64,000 bases of DNA from Talpa occidentalis (Eukaryota > Chordata > Mammalia > Eulipotyphla > Talpidae), in NCBI RefSeq assembly GCF_014898055.3, contig NW_023603184.1, positions 34,285,359 to 34,349,358 on the forward strand, given 5' to 3'. A program made the position numbers and the translations under genes. Positions 12,306-24,611 of this stretch are shown one piece after another. Position 1 is the stretch's first letter; every line of letters starts with the position of its first letter. Below the pieces are notes generated by a model. The model was not told the DNA's origin. It did not search any database and worked only from the letters and a program-made list of their open reading frames with translations.

Positions 12306-13905
12306 AAATTGAAGCAAATGTTTTCTGAAAACTATACTTAGTTACATGATTACAAGACCTGGTATTTTGTTTTCTAATTTAATTTTAATATAATTGGGTG
12401 AAACCCCATTATTTATTACCCACTGAGGTGTAATCTGACTGAGGTGTAATCTGACTGAAGGCTATTGATGTCTGAACATTTTTTTTAATTGCCCTCTTGT
12501 GTATTCTCTTTCACTGCATCAAAAAACAAGCTATTTCTCATTAAATTTTCCCAGTTCCCCAATTTGTTCTCTGACTTTGCCTTCCTGGTCCCTCAAAGCC
12601 CTTGGACCTTCCTCTATGTGAAAGCTGATCCCAGGTTCAAATCCAGTCTAGGGGAGAATCCATGAATAGACTTCGCTGTCACCCAGGGGTCTTGAAACCA
12701 GCTCAGGCTTGTCTTCTCGTAGCCAGTGATGAGCCACACAGAACCGACCACATTTCCCTCTGCTGCCAGCTACACACACATCCTTGTGTGTGAAAACCAG
12801 GCTGACAGGTGTGCCGTCCCTGCCCTCCCTCGACTTCAGGTGGTGCTGCCATGGGCTCCCCTTCTGCTCTGACTCTCTATCCTCTGGGCAGTCCCAGGAC
12901 TAGTACTATTTCTTTCTCGGTGATGTTATCCAGCCATTGCCCTGGACCTTACTACCCTCCCATCTCTATCTAGTCTCCACAGTAGCTTGTTTCCAGCCAT
13001 GTTATTACATGCTTGTTCTTAATGTGCAACAACATGTAGGCATCGAATGGTGTGCCTGCTAGCTTTAGAGCATTTGACCCGTGCCGTATTTCTTACTGAC
13101 ATACCTAGCCTACTGATTGTATATTGTGATACAAACTGAAGCATGAATATGCACAATGCCATGATGTCAGCTAGGACATTTGTATCTATACAGACAGCTA
13201 TTGCAGCTGCATTCAGTCTCCAGGAAAGGCCCTCCTGTTACCATAGTGTGTAGTGCTTCCTAAGTCTATGGTTATCTCTGCCTTCTTGGTTCTGTGATAA
13301 TGAGGTGCCATCAAGCCTTGCTCTTCTGTCCTGGAGACTTAATTCTCTGATCTGGTGAAGAATTCAGAAAAAATCAGGACTGTGGATTTCAATGTAATAA
13401 AATGGTCTCTTAAAGTTCACTTCCTACTTGGAATCATGATTAAGAGATCCCTTGGGAACGCAAAAGAAAATTTACTTATTGACTCTATTGATAGAATGAA
13501 AACTAAAGTACCAGCTGAATAGAAAACAGAAAAGCCTGGGCTTTCTACTAAAGGGATAAAATGTTATGCCCCTTTGTATCTTCCCTTTTCTTTGTATCGG
13601 ATGAATAACATACAATATTCTCTAGGATATTTCTTAACATTTGTACACAATTCCTGAATGACAAAACTATGATCAGCAAAAAGGCACATTCCTGGTTTTA
13701 CTGTACTTCAAATTTGATGGTTTTAGTAGAAATATGGGAATATGGAATCTTTAGAAAAATCAAATATCTTATGTTTGCAAGAATTTTCTTGAATCTGTTG
13801 CATTTCTTGTTCCAATGAGAGCTTTACTTTTAGGGTTTGGTATTCCATCATAATCAACTGTTGTTTGCTGTATTTATTCTGACATGTAGACTGTAATACA
13901 CATCA

Positions 13906-14830
13906 ATGGGCACAGAAAACAGAACCTATCTCACTGAGTTCATCCTGCTGGGGCTCTCTTCAGATCAACATACCCAGGTGCTGCTGTTTGTGCTCTTTCT
14001 CATCGTTTAACCTGCTCACTGTGCTCGGGAATCTGCTCATCATGATGCTGCTCCAACTTGACTCTCGACTTCATACACCCATGTACTTTTTCCTTAAAAA
14101 TCTGTCACTTGTTGATCTCTGTTTCTCTACGGTGATTGTTCACCAGATGCTATTCCATTTGTTGGCCAAGAAAAAAGCAATTTCCTTTACTAGATGCTCA
14201 ATGCAGATGGCTTTTTTCCTTTTGGTTGGATGTACAGAGAGTTCACTCCTAGCAGTGATGTCCTATGACCGCTACATAGCTATCTGCAAGCCCCTGCACT
14301 ACTCCACCCTCATGACCCAGAGGATTTGTTTCCAGCTTGTCCTTGGGTCCTGGGCCTGTGGAGCACTGGTGTCTGTAGTAGACAGCACCTTTACTTTATA
14401 TCTCCCCTATATGGACCAGAATGTAATTAATCATTATTTTTGTGAACCTCCTGCCCTACTGAAGCTGGCTTCAGAAGAAACCTACACTGCTGAGCTGGCC
14501 ATCTTTGCCATGGGTGTGCTAATCCTCCTCGGTCCTGTGTCCCTCATCCTCTTCTCCTACTGGAACGTTATTTCCACGGTAGTGTGGATGAAGTCAGGGG
14601 AGGGGAGGCTCAAGGTCTTTTCTACCTGTGGTCCTCATCTCATTGTTGTTGTCTTGATCTATAGCTCAACAATATATACCTATATGCAACCTAACACCAA
14701 GAAAAAAAATAAATGGGATAAGATGGTCTCTGTGTTCTACTCAGTGATAACATCCATGCTAAACCCGTTCATTTACAGTCTACGGAACAAGGATGTGAAG
14801 GAGGCATTTAAGAAAGTATTTGGAAGATAG
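13906..14830 (+). pseudogene. Olfactory receptor, OR2D-like, broken by a 1-bp frameshift
   Basis: The start codon at 13906 opens an N-terminus almost identical to the intact paralogue at 25812 ([12 protein letters not shown]). After about 34 codons the frame hits TAA at 14008-14010 in TM1. Where block B reads GTCTACCTG, this copy reads GTTTAACCTG, one extra base. From about 14011 to the stop at 14830 the other frame is fully open and keeps the class II OR hallmarks: GN of TM1, [25 protein letters not shown] and SMLNPFIY near TM7. Any product started at an internal ATG would lack the N-terminus and most of TM1, so I call it a pseudogene. A single difference means a recent loss, a segregating null allele or a sequence error; the sequence alone cannot separate these. 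Confidence 0.88.
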
Positions 14831-15240
14831 ATCCTCTCAGAAGGAGAACCTTTATATTGATATAAAAATCAGAAAAATGAAACACTTTCCAAGCTGTTCA
14901 ATACCATTAGCAGATTCCTCTACCACCCTAGTCTGAGGCACCAATAATGCTAATATTAAAAACTTAGTATCTTAGGAATGTTTTCAGGTTTGTGTAATGC
15001 TATCTTATTCAAGCTTAGTCGCTGTTCTCCAATGTTCCTACCTCGTGACAACATTTTGCTAATATATAAACAGAGATTGAAAACCCTCAAAATAATTGGA
15101 TTTTTAACTGGTTAATTATTGCCAATCCATTTTCACCCAGGACACAGTTTTTTTTTCTCTAATCTCTGCAATTATTTGCAGAATTATCCCATGCCAGCAT
15201 AATTTCTAGCCATCTACAAATTCTGCAATCCTATCTAATG

Positions 15241-16389
15241 TCATTGTGCTGGGCTCCACAATTTATTATGACAAAATGTCAATTTTTTTTTAATCATGAA
15301 ACTCTGATATTGGATTTTTTTTTTTTCATTGTGCTAGAGAGGCCCCAAAGCTACTATTCAGCCACTTATGAGGGAGATGTTGTCAGGGGCAACACAGAAT
15401 CTTATGCCACATTCCACATTGGTTAACGGACACTGCTTCCCTCCGAGGACAATTGCTGGTTTGAAGGAGCTAGAATTGAGAACCAATCTGCCCATATCAG
15501 AAGTCTCATGTCAGACCCCCCTGGGACATAATGCTCCACTCATACATGCTCACCCCTCTTGGGTTTGATTGCGCCAGTACTCATTAACTTCTCCTTTATG
15601 GAGGCAGAAGATAATAACTGAAAAGAGAAGCAATCCTCAAAATGGAGAATGCTTTTTTGGATGAAATAGACCTTTCAGTTTTTCCTGTCTCTGCTATAAC
15701 CCTTTGTTGTTGCAAAAGCACCACCCTGATGTACACATTGATTCTCACCAGTGTTCACAGAGCATGATTCTCATTTGGAATATGGTACCCTGCTGTCTCT
15801 TACCCATCCTCAACTAAAGGCTAACTCCAGGCATTAGGTGAAACTTAATACCCTTCTATGACCCAACAATTCATTGGCTTGTAGGAATATTCCCAGTTCC
15901 TGCTTCACTCTCCAGAGGACCATTTATGTTAAGCGGTGAAATACTGGAACCAGAGAATCCCATGACTTGGGGTGAAACTGAACATGTGATAGACATCAGA
16001 GACCAGGCAGACTGCACCAGAAGGGACACAGAGGAGATTCATACTTCACTGAAACAAGAAGTGGGGGAGAGACAGATGCACCTACAGGCTGTGGTCAGGG
16101 GAAGGAGACCATGGTATAAATTGTGGTACCACTACATGGCCAGCCTCTGCTGGTGGCCCTGGGGAAAGCAGAGAACTGTGTGGAGGCAAACATGCTTGAT
16201 GGTGGGGAAATGCATGTGGAGGAGTAGGCGTGCTCCCCACGGACTGGGACTCAGAGAGTAGAACAAGGACATTTCTTTTAAATTTCTCTTTTGGATTTAC
16301 AATCAAACAATCCTACAATCAAACAAAAGTATGTTTCTTCCTCTTGTGGAATAAGAAAAATGGAAGAGCAAATTCTGCTTCCACTTTTC
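15241..16389. other. Gene-free DNA between blocks A and B
   Basis: No recognisable gene. Open frames near 15926-16306 are short and without family motifs. The sequence is not obviously low-complexity and I could not assign it to a repeat family. Confidence 0.55.
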
Positions 16390-16901
16390 TGAGATGTCAT
16401 TTTCCTACTGGTACCCACCATTAAGTGATAAGTCCCTGGATAGCTCACTGATTGCCAGAGGGCTCAATCCACTCCACCAATAATAATAAAGACATATCCA
16501 CAAACTCTTCATCTTGTCCCAAGCAATTTTAATCTGTAGTCATCTGATTTTGTATTTCATCCATTATTAATTCCATCAATATAGGAACCAGTTATTTGAA
16601 TAGTGATCTATGGTATTTTAATCATAGTTCTTCCAAACAGTAATCATAACCCTACAGAGGCATAGCTATAGATTTTTCATGTAATATTGAGACAGACAGT
16701 AAGATAAGCACCAGGTAGATTTGAGATAGAAGGAAAGACAAGCGCCTGATGGTTTCCCACTGGCAGGAGACCCCCCAACTACATTCGATATCAGAGGGAA
16801 GCATCTGCTGACCAAAGAGAAAGAAAAGAAAGAGAAAAAAGCAACAGCTATAAATGAAGCAACAGACTTCAGCAGTGCCTGACTCAGCAGGAAGCCAGAA
16901 A

Positions 16902-17053
16902 CCCACTGCTGAGGGGAGCAGCGGGCAAGTCAGGAGAGGTCTGCTGAGCCATGTGAGTTGCTCCCTGGCTGGCCGGGGATCGAACTTGTGCCACAGAGGC
17001 TGCGGACCGCTTCATAGTGCTGTGTTCAAACCCTTGTGCCACCAAGGAGACCC
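16902..17053 (-). mobile_element. tRNA-derived SINE, 3'-truncated fragment
   Basis: The reverse complement matches the SINE head and first half of the body (GGTCTCCTTGGTGGCACAAG at 17034-17053 through the CTCAGCAGTG segment). The tail half is missing, so this is a partial copy. Confidence 0.8.
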
Positions 17054-17110
17054 AATCACAAGGATTATACACCGTAATCAAGTGAGATTTTTCCCAGGGA
17101 TGCAAGGATA
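17054..17110 (+). mobile_element. Short L1 ORF2 fragment
   Basis: About 57 bp resembling the ORF2 segment that encodes the [10 protein letters not shown] motif; compare the L1 at 945-995. It is wedged between two reverse SINE pieces. Confidence 0.6.
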
Positions 17111-17379
17111 TTTTATTTTATTTTACTTTTAAAGATTTATTTATTTATACAAGCTCTGGGGCACAAGCCAAAGGCATGGGAGGGTGAGAGAATCCACCAG
17201 AGACAGAGCGGGGAGCAGAACAGGCAGAAGGACCAAAATACACTGTTGAGGGGAGCAGCGGGGGAGTCAGGAGAGGTCTGCTGTGCCACGTGGAATTCTT
17301 GCTGGCCAGCCGGGATCGAACCCACGCTGCAGAGCTTGACAGCGCTGCACTCAACTGCCCACACCACCAGGGAGGCCCC
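17111..17379 (-). mobile_element. tRNA-derived SINE, reverse orientation
   Basis: The head is at 17360-17379 and the T-rich (tail) end near 17111-17145. The internal CTCAGCAGTG-like and B-box regions are present but diverged. Confidence 0.85.
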
Positions 17380-18873
17380 TCCCTTAATAATTCTTAACTT
17401 CTTTACAACACTGAGGACCAATGGTTCCTTACTGATAGCGGTGGTACCTGAACGTTAGTGTAGATAATGGATCCGATAATGTAATTTAACTTGATTAACC
17501 TCTGAGCATAAGAAATTGGGTAATTTCCTCAAACTCTATGTCTACCTTGACAGACACGCTAGCCATATCATGACTTACTAGCTCTTCCAAATGAGAAGTC
17601 TTGATTCCTCCTTGATTTTATCCTTTATCCTTTCCCTTCAAGAAACAGATTACCAAATCCTATAAATGCTACAGAAAAGTCTTACAAACATTAACAATTA
17701 CGAAATTAGATTTTATGTAACTTGAAAAATATGAAGGTAAAAATTTCAAAAAAAGTTAAAATTTTCTTTTCAGTATACTGAAATATTGAAAGCATATTTT
17801 TATCAAAATTACTTGAATAAAGACAAAGGAAAAGGATGTACCAGAGAGCACTTTGAAGGATAAATTAGTCTCATTCCTCTGAGTAGTTCTAAGAACACAA
17901 AATACTAACTACACATTTCATATGAGAATGAGTGACTTGAAAGAAAATTTAAAATATTATTAAAAACTTGATAAATTCTTACATATTTAAAGCAGAAAGA
18001 ATGAAGTTTAGATTCAATAGAAATTTACAACAGAAAAAAAAACATTTACTTATAAAGTTAATTTTCTTCTAAAACTGAATTTAAATTTTTCTTTTTTACT
18101 TTAAAATTAGCAAGTCAAATGCTGTTTCCAAGTGAGAGCATATTATTCCATCAAAACCCACAGAAACATTTATTATTAACTTCCTTTATAATAAAATTAT
18201 TTAAAAACAAAAAACAAAAAAAAAAGAATATGGAAAGAATTAACTAATGAAATTTTTAAATGGCTTCTAAGCAATTAATTAATAACTATAAAAGTGTTTA
18301 CAATTAAAAAGTGGATGGGGAAAATTAGAGAACAATATGGTAGGGGGCTTACAATTTTTCTTGTGAAAAGAAAAATAAAGCATTGTTGAGAAACTTTAAC
18401 ATTGTGTTTTCATCCTATCAGAAGTATCCCTGAGACAAACATGGCTCTGTCCCTGTGCTTAGCAAATGTTTCCAACACTTGATATTAAAGAATTTTTTTC
18501 CAAACCTGTTATTTTTTTAGGATCTGTTGATATTATTTAAAAGTGGCCACTACATCAGCAAATAAATGAAAGTAAACAATTACAGCAGTGATATACTGAG
18601 TGTAGTTGCAAATATTCACTTTTTTAAGATTTCAAAGGAAAAGATTCTCAGCTGTCTGTCTTGATACTCTTGGTTCTGCTCCCAAGGGAGAGAAGGGATG
18701 ACACGGATGAATCCTGGGGTCTTTTCAGGACCAGAGCCCATAGAATCTTGGCTTTCTTTTGGTAATTAGAAGGATTTAAAGAATTCGATTTATTGTTGTA
18801 AGACAAATCCAACATGTCCCATGGTATCTCATTGTGTGTGGAGATAAGAGAGACCCAGAGAGACCCAGAGAGA

Positions 18874-18899
18874 CCCTAGGGAGGTCCCGTTTGCATAAT
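18874..18899 (+). promoter_or_regulatory. Candidate OR promoter motif pair, block B
   Basis: CCCTAGGG (18874-18881; CCCNNGGG core) and TTTGCATAAT (18890-18899), with the same 8-bp gap as in block A. Immediately upstream, an AGAGACCC(AG) unit is repeated about three times (18849-18876), which is not seen in A. Confidence 0.45.
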
Positions 18900-18989
18900 T
18901 TCTCAGGGCCTCATCATGCAAGAATCTTCTCACAAAAGGATTCGATTCAGTGTTAGTTCTCAAAAAACTAGTGCTTGACTCCTCCAACA

Positions 18990-19175
18990 ATACAGTCGGA
19001 GTTTGAAATGGAGCCCACTGCAAAGGTGAGTTGGTGCTCAGATGTGAGGGCAAAGGACTGATGACCACCTGCAACTCATAGCAGACTCTGGATCTGCAGC
19101 GTGGATCCCTGGATTTCACTCTACCATCCTCAGTGTGCAGTCCCTCAACTGGACTTCCTAATCCCAAGCCCCCAG
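18990..19175 (+). other. Candidate noncoding 5' exon with splice donor, block B
   Basis: Homologous to 10340-10543 and ending at donor CAG|GTAAG (exon end 19175). The candidate acceptor TAG is at 25793-25795, 16 bp before the OR start at 25812. The implied intron of about 6.6 kb would contain the L1, LTR element and SINE insertions. Confidence 0.4.
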
Positions 19176-19993
19176 GTAAGAAGGAGGAAAATACTGAATA
19201 GCCAAGACTCTCCAGCAGCAACACTCTGGAGTCTGTTCTGGGAGAAGGGGCCATTCTTACAGGCACACTCTACAGTCTATTTGGGAAAGGAACTTTTCTT
19301 TTCTATCTTCTCTAGATGCCTGGGTCTTAGAAACCTACCTACCTGCTTCCTTCTGAGGTGTTCCTTTGTGTGCTGAAAGGTCAAAGAAACGAAAAGATCT
19401 ATTGTCTCTCCAACTGGTGACCCCTTTTCAACTCCCAGAACTTCATGTACTCAGACCTTTCATTCCTGTACCCTATTTCTCTTTCCCTGCTGTGATGGTG
19501 ACACCCACCAGGGTCACAGGGCTTCACTCAGATGGAAGAGAGACAGTCCTGCAATTTACCACCTGTTGTCAGGGAGGTAGAAAATACTGAGAGCTCAGTG
19601 TGTTCTAACATTGTTTGTGGGTTACTCCTGACCCTGGGACTATAGTGTTCAAGTTGCTATTACATGACTTATACATTCCAGGGGCTAAGAATGAAAAAGT
19701 GAAAGGGCTACATATTGAGTTCTGTTCCAGTTCCCCTGAAGATAGAATAATCACCACTGATGCTGTCCACAGCCCAGGTGATCATGCATGATTCCTCACG
19801 AGCTCTCCCCACCCTGGCACTACAGGAAACTGACCAACAAAGCCATGCTGTCCAAATTTGATACCATGCTTTTGAAAGGATATTAGTGCTTTGGAGTTTT
19901 TAAGTACGTATGTGGCAGTGCCTGTGTGTGTGAGGGACTCTGCACCTTCAAAACCAACTAAAGTGGTTGTAAACCAGTTTCAAAAGAATTCAC

Positions 19994-20825
19994 TTGATCC
20001 AGTCATCTATTTTTGGGCATATTTATCAAGTGTTTCCATAGCTAGCTACTATAAATAGTGCTGCCATAAATATAGGGATGCAGGTGCCCTTTTGAATTAA
20101 TGTTTCTATGTCCTTTGGGTAAATACCTAGGAGTGGAATTGCTGAATCATATGGAAGCTCCATTTTCAGCAGATTGAGGAATCACCACACAACTTTCCAT
20201 AGTGGTTGGATCCGTTTGCACTCCCACCAGCAGTGCAGGAGAGGTCCTTTTTCTCCACATCCTCGCCAACATTTGTTGTTGCTAGTTTTTTAATATGTGC
20301 CATTCTTAATGGTGTAATTTTGTAGTTTTGATTTGCATCTCCCTGATTAAAAGTGATGTTGAACATTTTTTCATATGCCTGTTGGCCATCTGCATTCCCA
20401 TAAACACAATGGAATATTACTCAGCAATCAAAAAAGATAAACTCATGCAATTTGCAGTAACATGGATAGAGCTGGAAGGGATCATGCTCAGCGAAATAAA
20501 CCAGAAAGAAAAAGAAAAATACCAGATGATCTCACTCATAGCAGGAATTTAGAAAACCTAAATAAGGGACCAGGAAAAAGACTATCTATAATAAAGTAAA
20601 AATCAAAATCAACAAGCAACTGTAAACCAGAGATGCACTACCGGGTGGCGGGGAGGAGGGAGTAGGATCAAAACAAGTGGGGGGTGGGAATTGTATGGGG
20701 ACTATAACCAAGATGAAAATGCACACATTGTGCAAAAATGAAAAATGATGTAAAAATATATAAAAAATAAAAGAAAAACAAATAAATAAAAATAATAAAA
20801 AACATTAAGTTCTTAAGTACAAAAA
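19994..20825. mobile_element. LINE-1 insertion with 5' inversion (twin priming)
   Basis: The left part (about 19994-20395) is L1 ORF2 C-terminal sequence in reverse orientation. The right part (about 20396-20825) is the following ORF2 end and 3' UTR in forward orientation with an A-rich tail. A 12-bp target duplication AAAAGAATTCAC (19982-19993 and 20826-20837) encloses both parts, so they are one insertion event. It is absent from block A. Confidence 0.9.
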
Positions 20826-21697
20826 AAAAGAATTCACACACATAATAATGATTTGGCTTCTGACCTCTGAAATTTTTTATAGACCTATTTTTATAGACAC
20901 CTATTATTTTATAGACCTAGTATGAGCTATTTCACCATTTAGTCTTGCCAGTTCCTCAATGTGCTCCCTGGCTGCCTTCCTGTTCCCTCAAAGCCCATGG
21001 ATCTTCCTCTGTGGTTAAGCTGATCCCAGGTTCAAATCCAGTCGAGAGTGAAATCCATGAAGAGACACTTCACTGTCATCCAGTGGTCTTGAAATCAGCT
21101 CAAACTTGTCTTCTCATTAGCCAGTGATGAGCCACCCTGGTCTGACCACATTTCCCTCTGTTGCCAGGCCAGCTACACACACATGTGTGTAAAACCAACC
21201 TGACCAGTGTACCGTTCTTGCCCTCCCTCGACTTCAGGTGGCACTGCCATGGGCTCCCCTTCTGCCCTACCTCTCTGTCCTCTGGGCAGTCCCTGCACTA
21301 GTACTATTTCCTTCTCAGGGATGTTAGTCAGCCATTGCCCATGACCTTAATACCCTCCTACCTCTATATAATCTCCTCCTCGGTGGCTTGTTTCCAGGCA
21401 TGTTTTTGCTTGCTTGTTTTTGAGGTACAACTATGTGTAGACATTGAATAGTGAGTCTGCTTAAAGTCAAAGGATGGGAAGTTACCTGATTTCCTACTGA
21501 TGCAAATATTCTACTGACTAGGTATCAAGATGCAAAATGCAGCATGAATAGCTTTTATGCCAAATCAGACTACAAATTCCCAGACAGATATCTTGGCTGC
21601 ATTCAATCATCAGGAAGGGCTGTCCCTCCTACATTAGGGTGTGAGCTGTCTAATCTGTCCTGGACTCTACCATCCTGGCTTCTGTCATAAAGTCCTC

Positions 21698-22123
21698 TGT
21701 GCAGGAAGGACACAGTGCAGGTTTTCTGATCCAGCAGACCGGGTAAAGGAGGAGTCCTGGAGCCCTCGGTGCTTTTACAGGCTTTTATTGGGATTTACCA
21801 GATATGTGGCAGGTAGAGGTGCTGGGGGACGCTGGGAGGCTGGCAGGCCTCTTCAGTCTAGTCTTCACTCTCTATCTGGGCTCTCTGGCCTTCTCTCTCG
21901 TTCTCTCTGCTTCTCTCATGGTTCTGCTTCTGCTTTCTCTGCTTCTGTTAGTTCTTGGCTTCTGCTGGCGTCCCTGTGACGCCGCCCTTAAAAGCCCAGT
22001 TTTAGCTCAGGTGTACCCACTTCAGGTGCCCGCCATCAGGCATGCATTCAGGACCGCAGGGTTCCCTCATCTAGCCTAATAGCGGGAGGGCAGAAAATCC
22101 TGATACTTTTACATTACCCTACA
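21698..22123 (-). repeat. 3' LTR of the block B element (LTR family 1)
   Basis: The reverse complement starts TGTAGGGTAATG and ends in a TG...CA-type terminus. It matches the solo LTRs at 38326, 39471 and 40668. The polyadenylation signal is CCCAATAAAAG on the minus strand, near 21782-21792. Confidence 0.82.
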
Positions 22124-22756
22124 GTCCACCTCCTCAGGGTTTTCTGCCATACAATCTACACAAGTCACATGTTTCTTTTGAGAGCACTGCAGCCATGGCC
22201 CACAAAAACAAATAATATAAATCACAATAGAACAACAAAATACGTAATACAACAGAACACAAATAAGTCCAGGCAGGCACCAACTTAGTGGCAAAAGACA
22301 ATTATTGGCACCAGCAGATAATCCACCACTTCTGCTGCCAAAGGCACTGCTCATACGAGGGAGGGGAACCACTCACGGCATCTACTGTAACACACCAGGA
22401 GCCGTCAGGCTTCCTGGCCTTCTCTGGCTGTAGTCTCGTCTACAAGCCACACACAGCATCCAACCCCAGGATGCACTCACTCCGGGAATGGCGATTCTAT
22501 ACTGTTGGGGGTAATTGCCAACCCTCAGGGTTTCTGTCTGCAGTCGCTCCAACACTCGGCCTTCATAGCCACCCATGTGACTCGCAGACCCCTGCACTCA
22601 AGCCAACCCACTGCACAAGCACAAGGGTCGGGGATCCAAACTCTGCATTCGGCTTGGGCTCCACCCCAAACCACGTTCCCCACCCGTCCCCCAAGGACAG
22701 GTTCCTCAGCTCCTCACCCTCACTCGAGAACGAGCAGGGCATCACCCACAGGTGAT

Positions 22757-24050
22757 TTTTTTAAAATAAATTTTATTTTTATATTCCCCATACAATTGCA
22801 ACCCCCTTATTTTGACCCCAATCCCTCCCCTCCCCGCCCCTTACCCCCCATAGAGTGTCTCGGGTTCATAGTTGTTTGTTGATTTTGATTTTCACTTTCT
22901 TATACTTATTCATTTTCCTGATCCCTTATTTAAGTTTTCTAGATTCCTGCTATGAGTGAGACCATCCGGTATTTTTCTTTTTCTTTCTGGCTTATTTCGC
23001 TGAGCATGATCCCTTCCAGCGCCATCCATGTTGCTGCAAATGGCATGTGTTTATTTTTTTTGAATGCTGAGTAATATTCCATGGTGTATATGTACCACAT
23101 CTTCTTGATCCAGTCATCTATTTTTGGGCATTTGGGTTGTTTCCAAAGCTTAGCTATTGTAAACAGTGCTGCTATAAACATAGGGGTGCAGGTGCTCTTT
23201 GGAATTGGTGTTTCTGTGTCCTTTGGGTAAATACCTAGGAGTGGAATTGCTGGATCATATGGAAGCTCTATGTTTAGTAGGTCCAGAAATCTCCACACAG
23301 CTCTCCACAGTGGTTGGACCAGTTTGCACTCCCACCAGCAGTGCAGGAGAGTTCCTTTTTCTCCACATCCTCGCCAACATTTGTTGTTGCTAGTTTTTTC
23401 AATATGTGCCATTCTCACTGGTGTAAGATGGTATCTCATGGTATTTTGATTTGCATTTCCCTGATGACAAGTGATGTTGAACATTTTTTCATATGCCTGT
23501 TGGCCATTTGCATTTCCTCTTCAGAGAAGTTTCTTTTTAGCTCTTCTGCCCATTTTTTGACGGGATTATTTTCTTTGTTGTTGTTGTTGAGTCTCATCAG
23601 CTCTTTGCAGATTTTTGTGATCAGTCCTTTATCATTAGTGTTGGGTGCAAAAATGTTCTCCCAGTCCGTAGGGTTTCTCTTTGTTTTTGTTATTGTGTCT
23701 TTTGCTGTGCAGAAGCTCTTTAATTTGATGTAGTCCCAGCTGTTTATCTTTGCCTTCACTATCACTGCTTTGGGTGATGTGTCTGTAAAGATGTCTTTGA
23801 TGTGCATATCACGTAGTGTTTCGCCTATATTTCCTTCTATGTATTTTATGGTTTCAGGTCTTATGTCTAGTTCTTTAATGCATTTTGAGTTGGTTTTTGT
23901 GTATGGTGTGAGGTAGTAGTCAAGCTTCATTCTTTTGCATGTAGCGACCCAGTTTTCCCAGCACCATTTATTGAACAAACTTTCTTTGCTCCAATGCATA
24001 GTCTTTGCTCCTTTATCAAAGATTAGTTGACCATAAATCTGTACCCAGAT
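22757..24050 (-). mobile_element. LINE-1 fragment (ORF2 C-terminus and 3' UTR) inside the LTR element
   Basis: On the minus strand it encodes the ORF2 C-terminal region (FNKWCWENW, then [13 protein letters not shown], then [10 protein letters not shown]), followed by the 3' UTR ending at about 22757. It is 5'-truncated near 24050, and the frame breaks near 23440. It is very close in sequence to the L1 at 1-3294, so it belongs to a young family. Confidence 0.88.
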
Positions 24051-24611
24051 TTTACGAGACTCACTGGTCCTCAGCATACTAAGGCTGCTTAACAGCTGCT
24101 CAGGTCTTCTCAACCTAGCACCAGCTTTTGCCTTCTCAAAATTGGCTTTTCTCCTCTGCCTAGCTGCTGGGCAGTACACAGGCTGCTTTTGGCCACTGAG
24201 GCCCACTGGCCACCCCCAGATTCCCATCTCCGGGGGTTTACAAACACTCCTCCCCCAAGGTCTCAAAACTACATTAACTTGCCAAAGTTCCTCCGCCTTC
24301 TGGTGGGATTGTCAGTCCAAGTCCATCAGTCCAAGTCCATTAGGCCTCTCCTTGCCATCAGCACTGGCGAGCTCCGAATCGCAGTCCTCTCTTCCCCGAT
24401 GATTCTTGCTGTCTCAGAGGTCGTTGGCTGCTCCTCTCGGTCGTCTCCTCCTCCAGGCATGGTCTTATCCCGTGGCTCCTGGACCTTGTCCACCTTCTGT
24501 GCCACAATGACGCCTTCAGTGTTGTCACAGGCAAACACAGTCTGTTACTCCTGAGGTCTTTGGAGGGCTCCATACCCATCTGCATGGGTCATCTTGCCGA
24601 CTTAAGCCAAT

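Larger units (their letters stand above)
9110..15240 (+). repeat. Segmental duplication block A (paired with block B)
   Basis: Long collinear similarity to 16390-27240. Examples are the upstream segment 10150-11250 against 18810-19960, segment 12580-12960 against 20970-21350, the OR coding region, and 3' flank 14890-15120 against 26790-27070. Block A is about 6.1 kb and block B about 10.8 kb. Most of the difference is transposon insertions in B (an L1, an LTR element and SINEs). Boundaries are approximate. Confidence 0.85.

Noticed and set aside
22288..22882. Open frames of 125-155 codons in the LTR element interior
   Set aside because: Proline/serine-rich low-complexity readings without gag, protease or env motifs; one runs into the L1 3' UTR.
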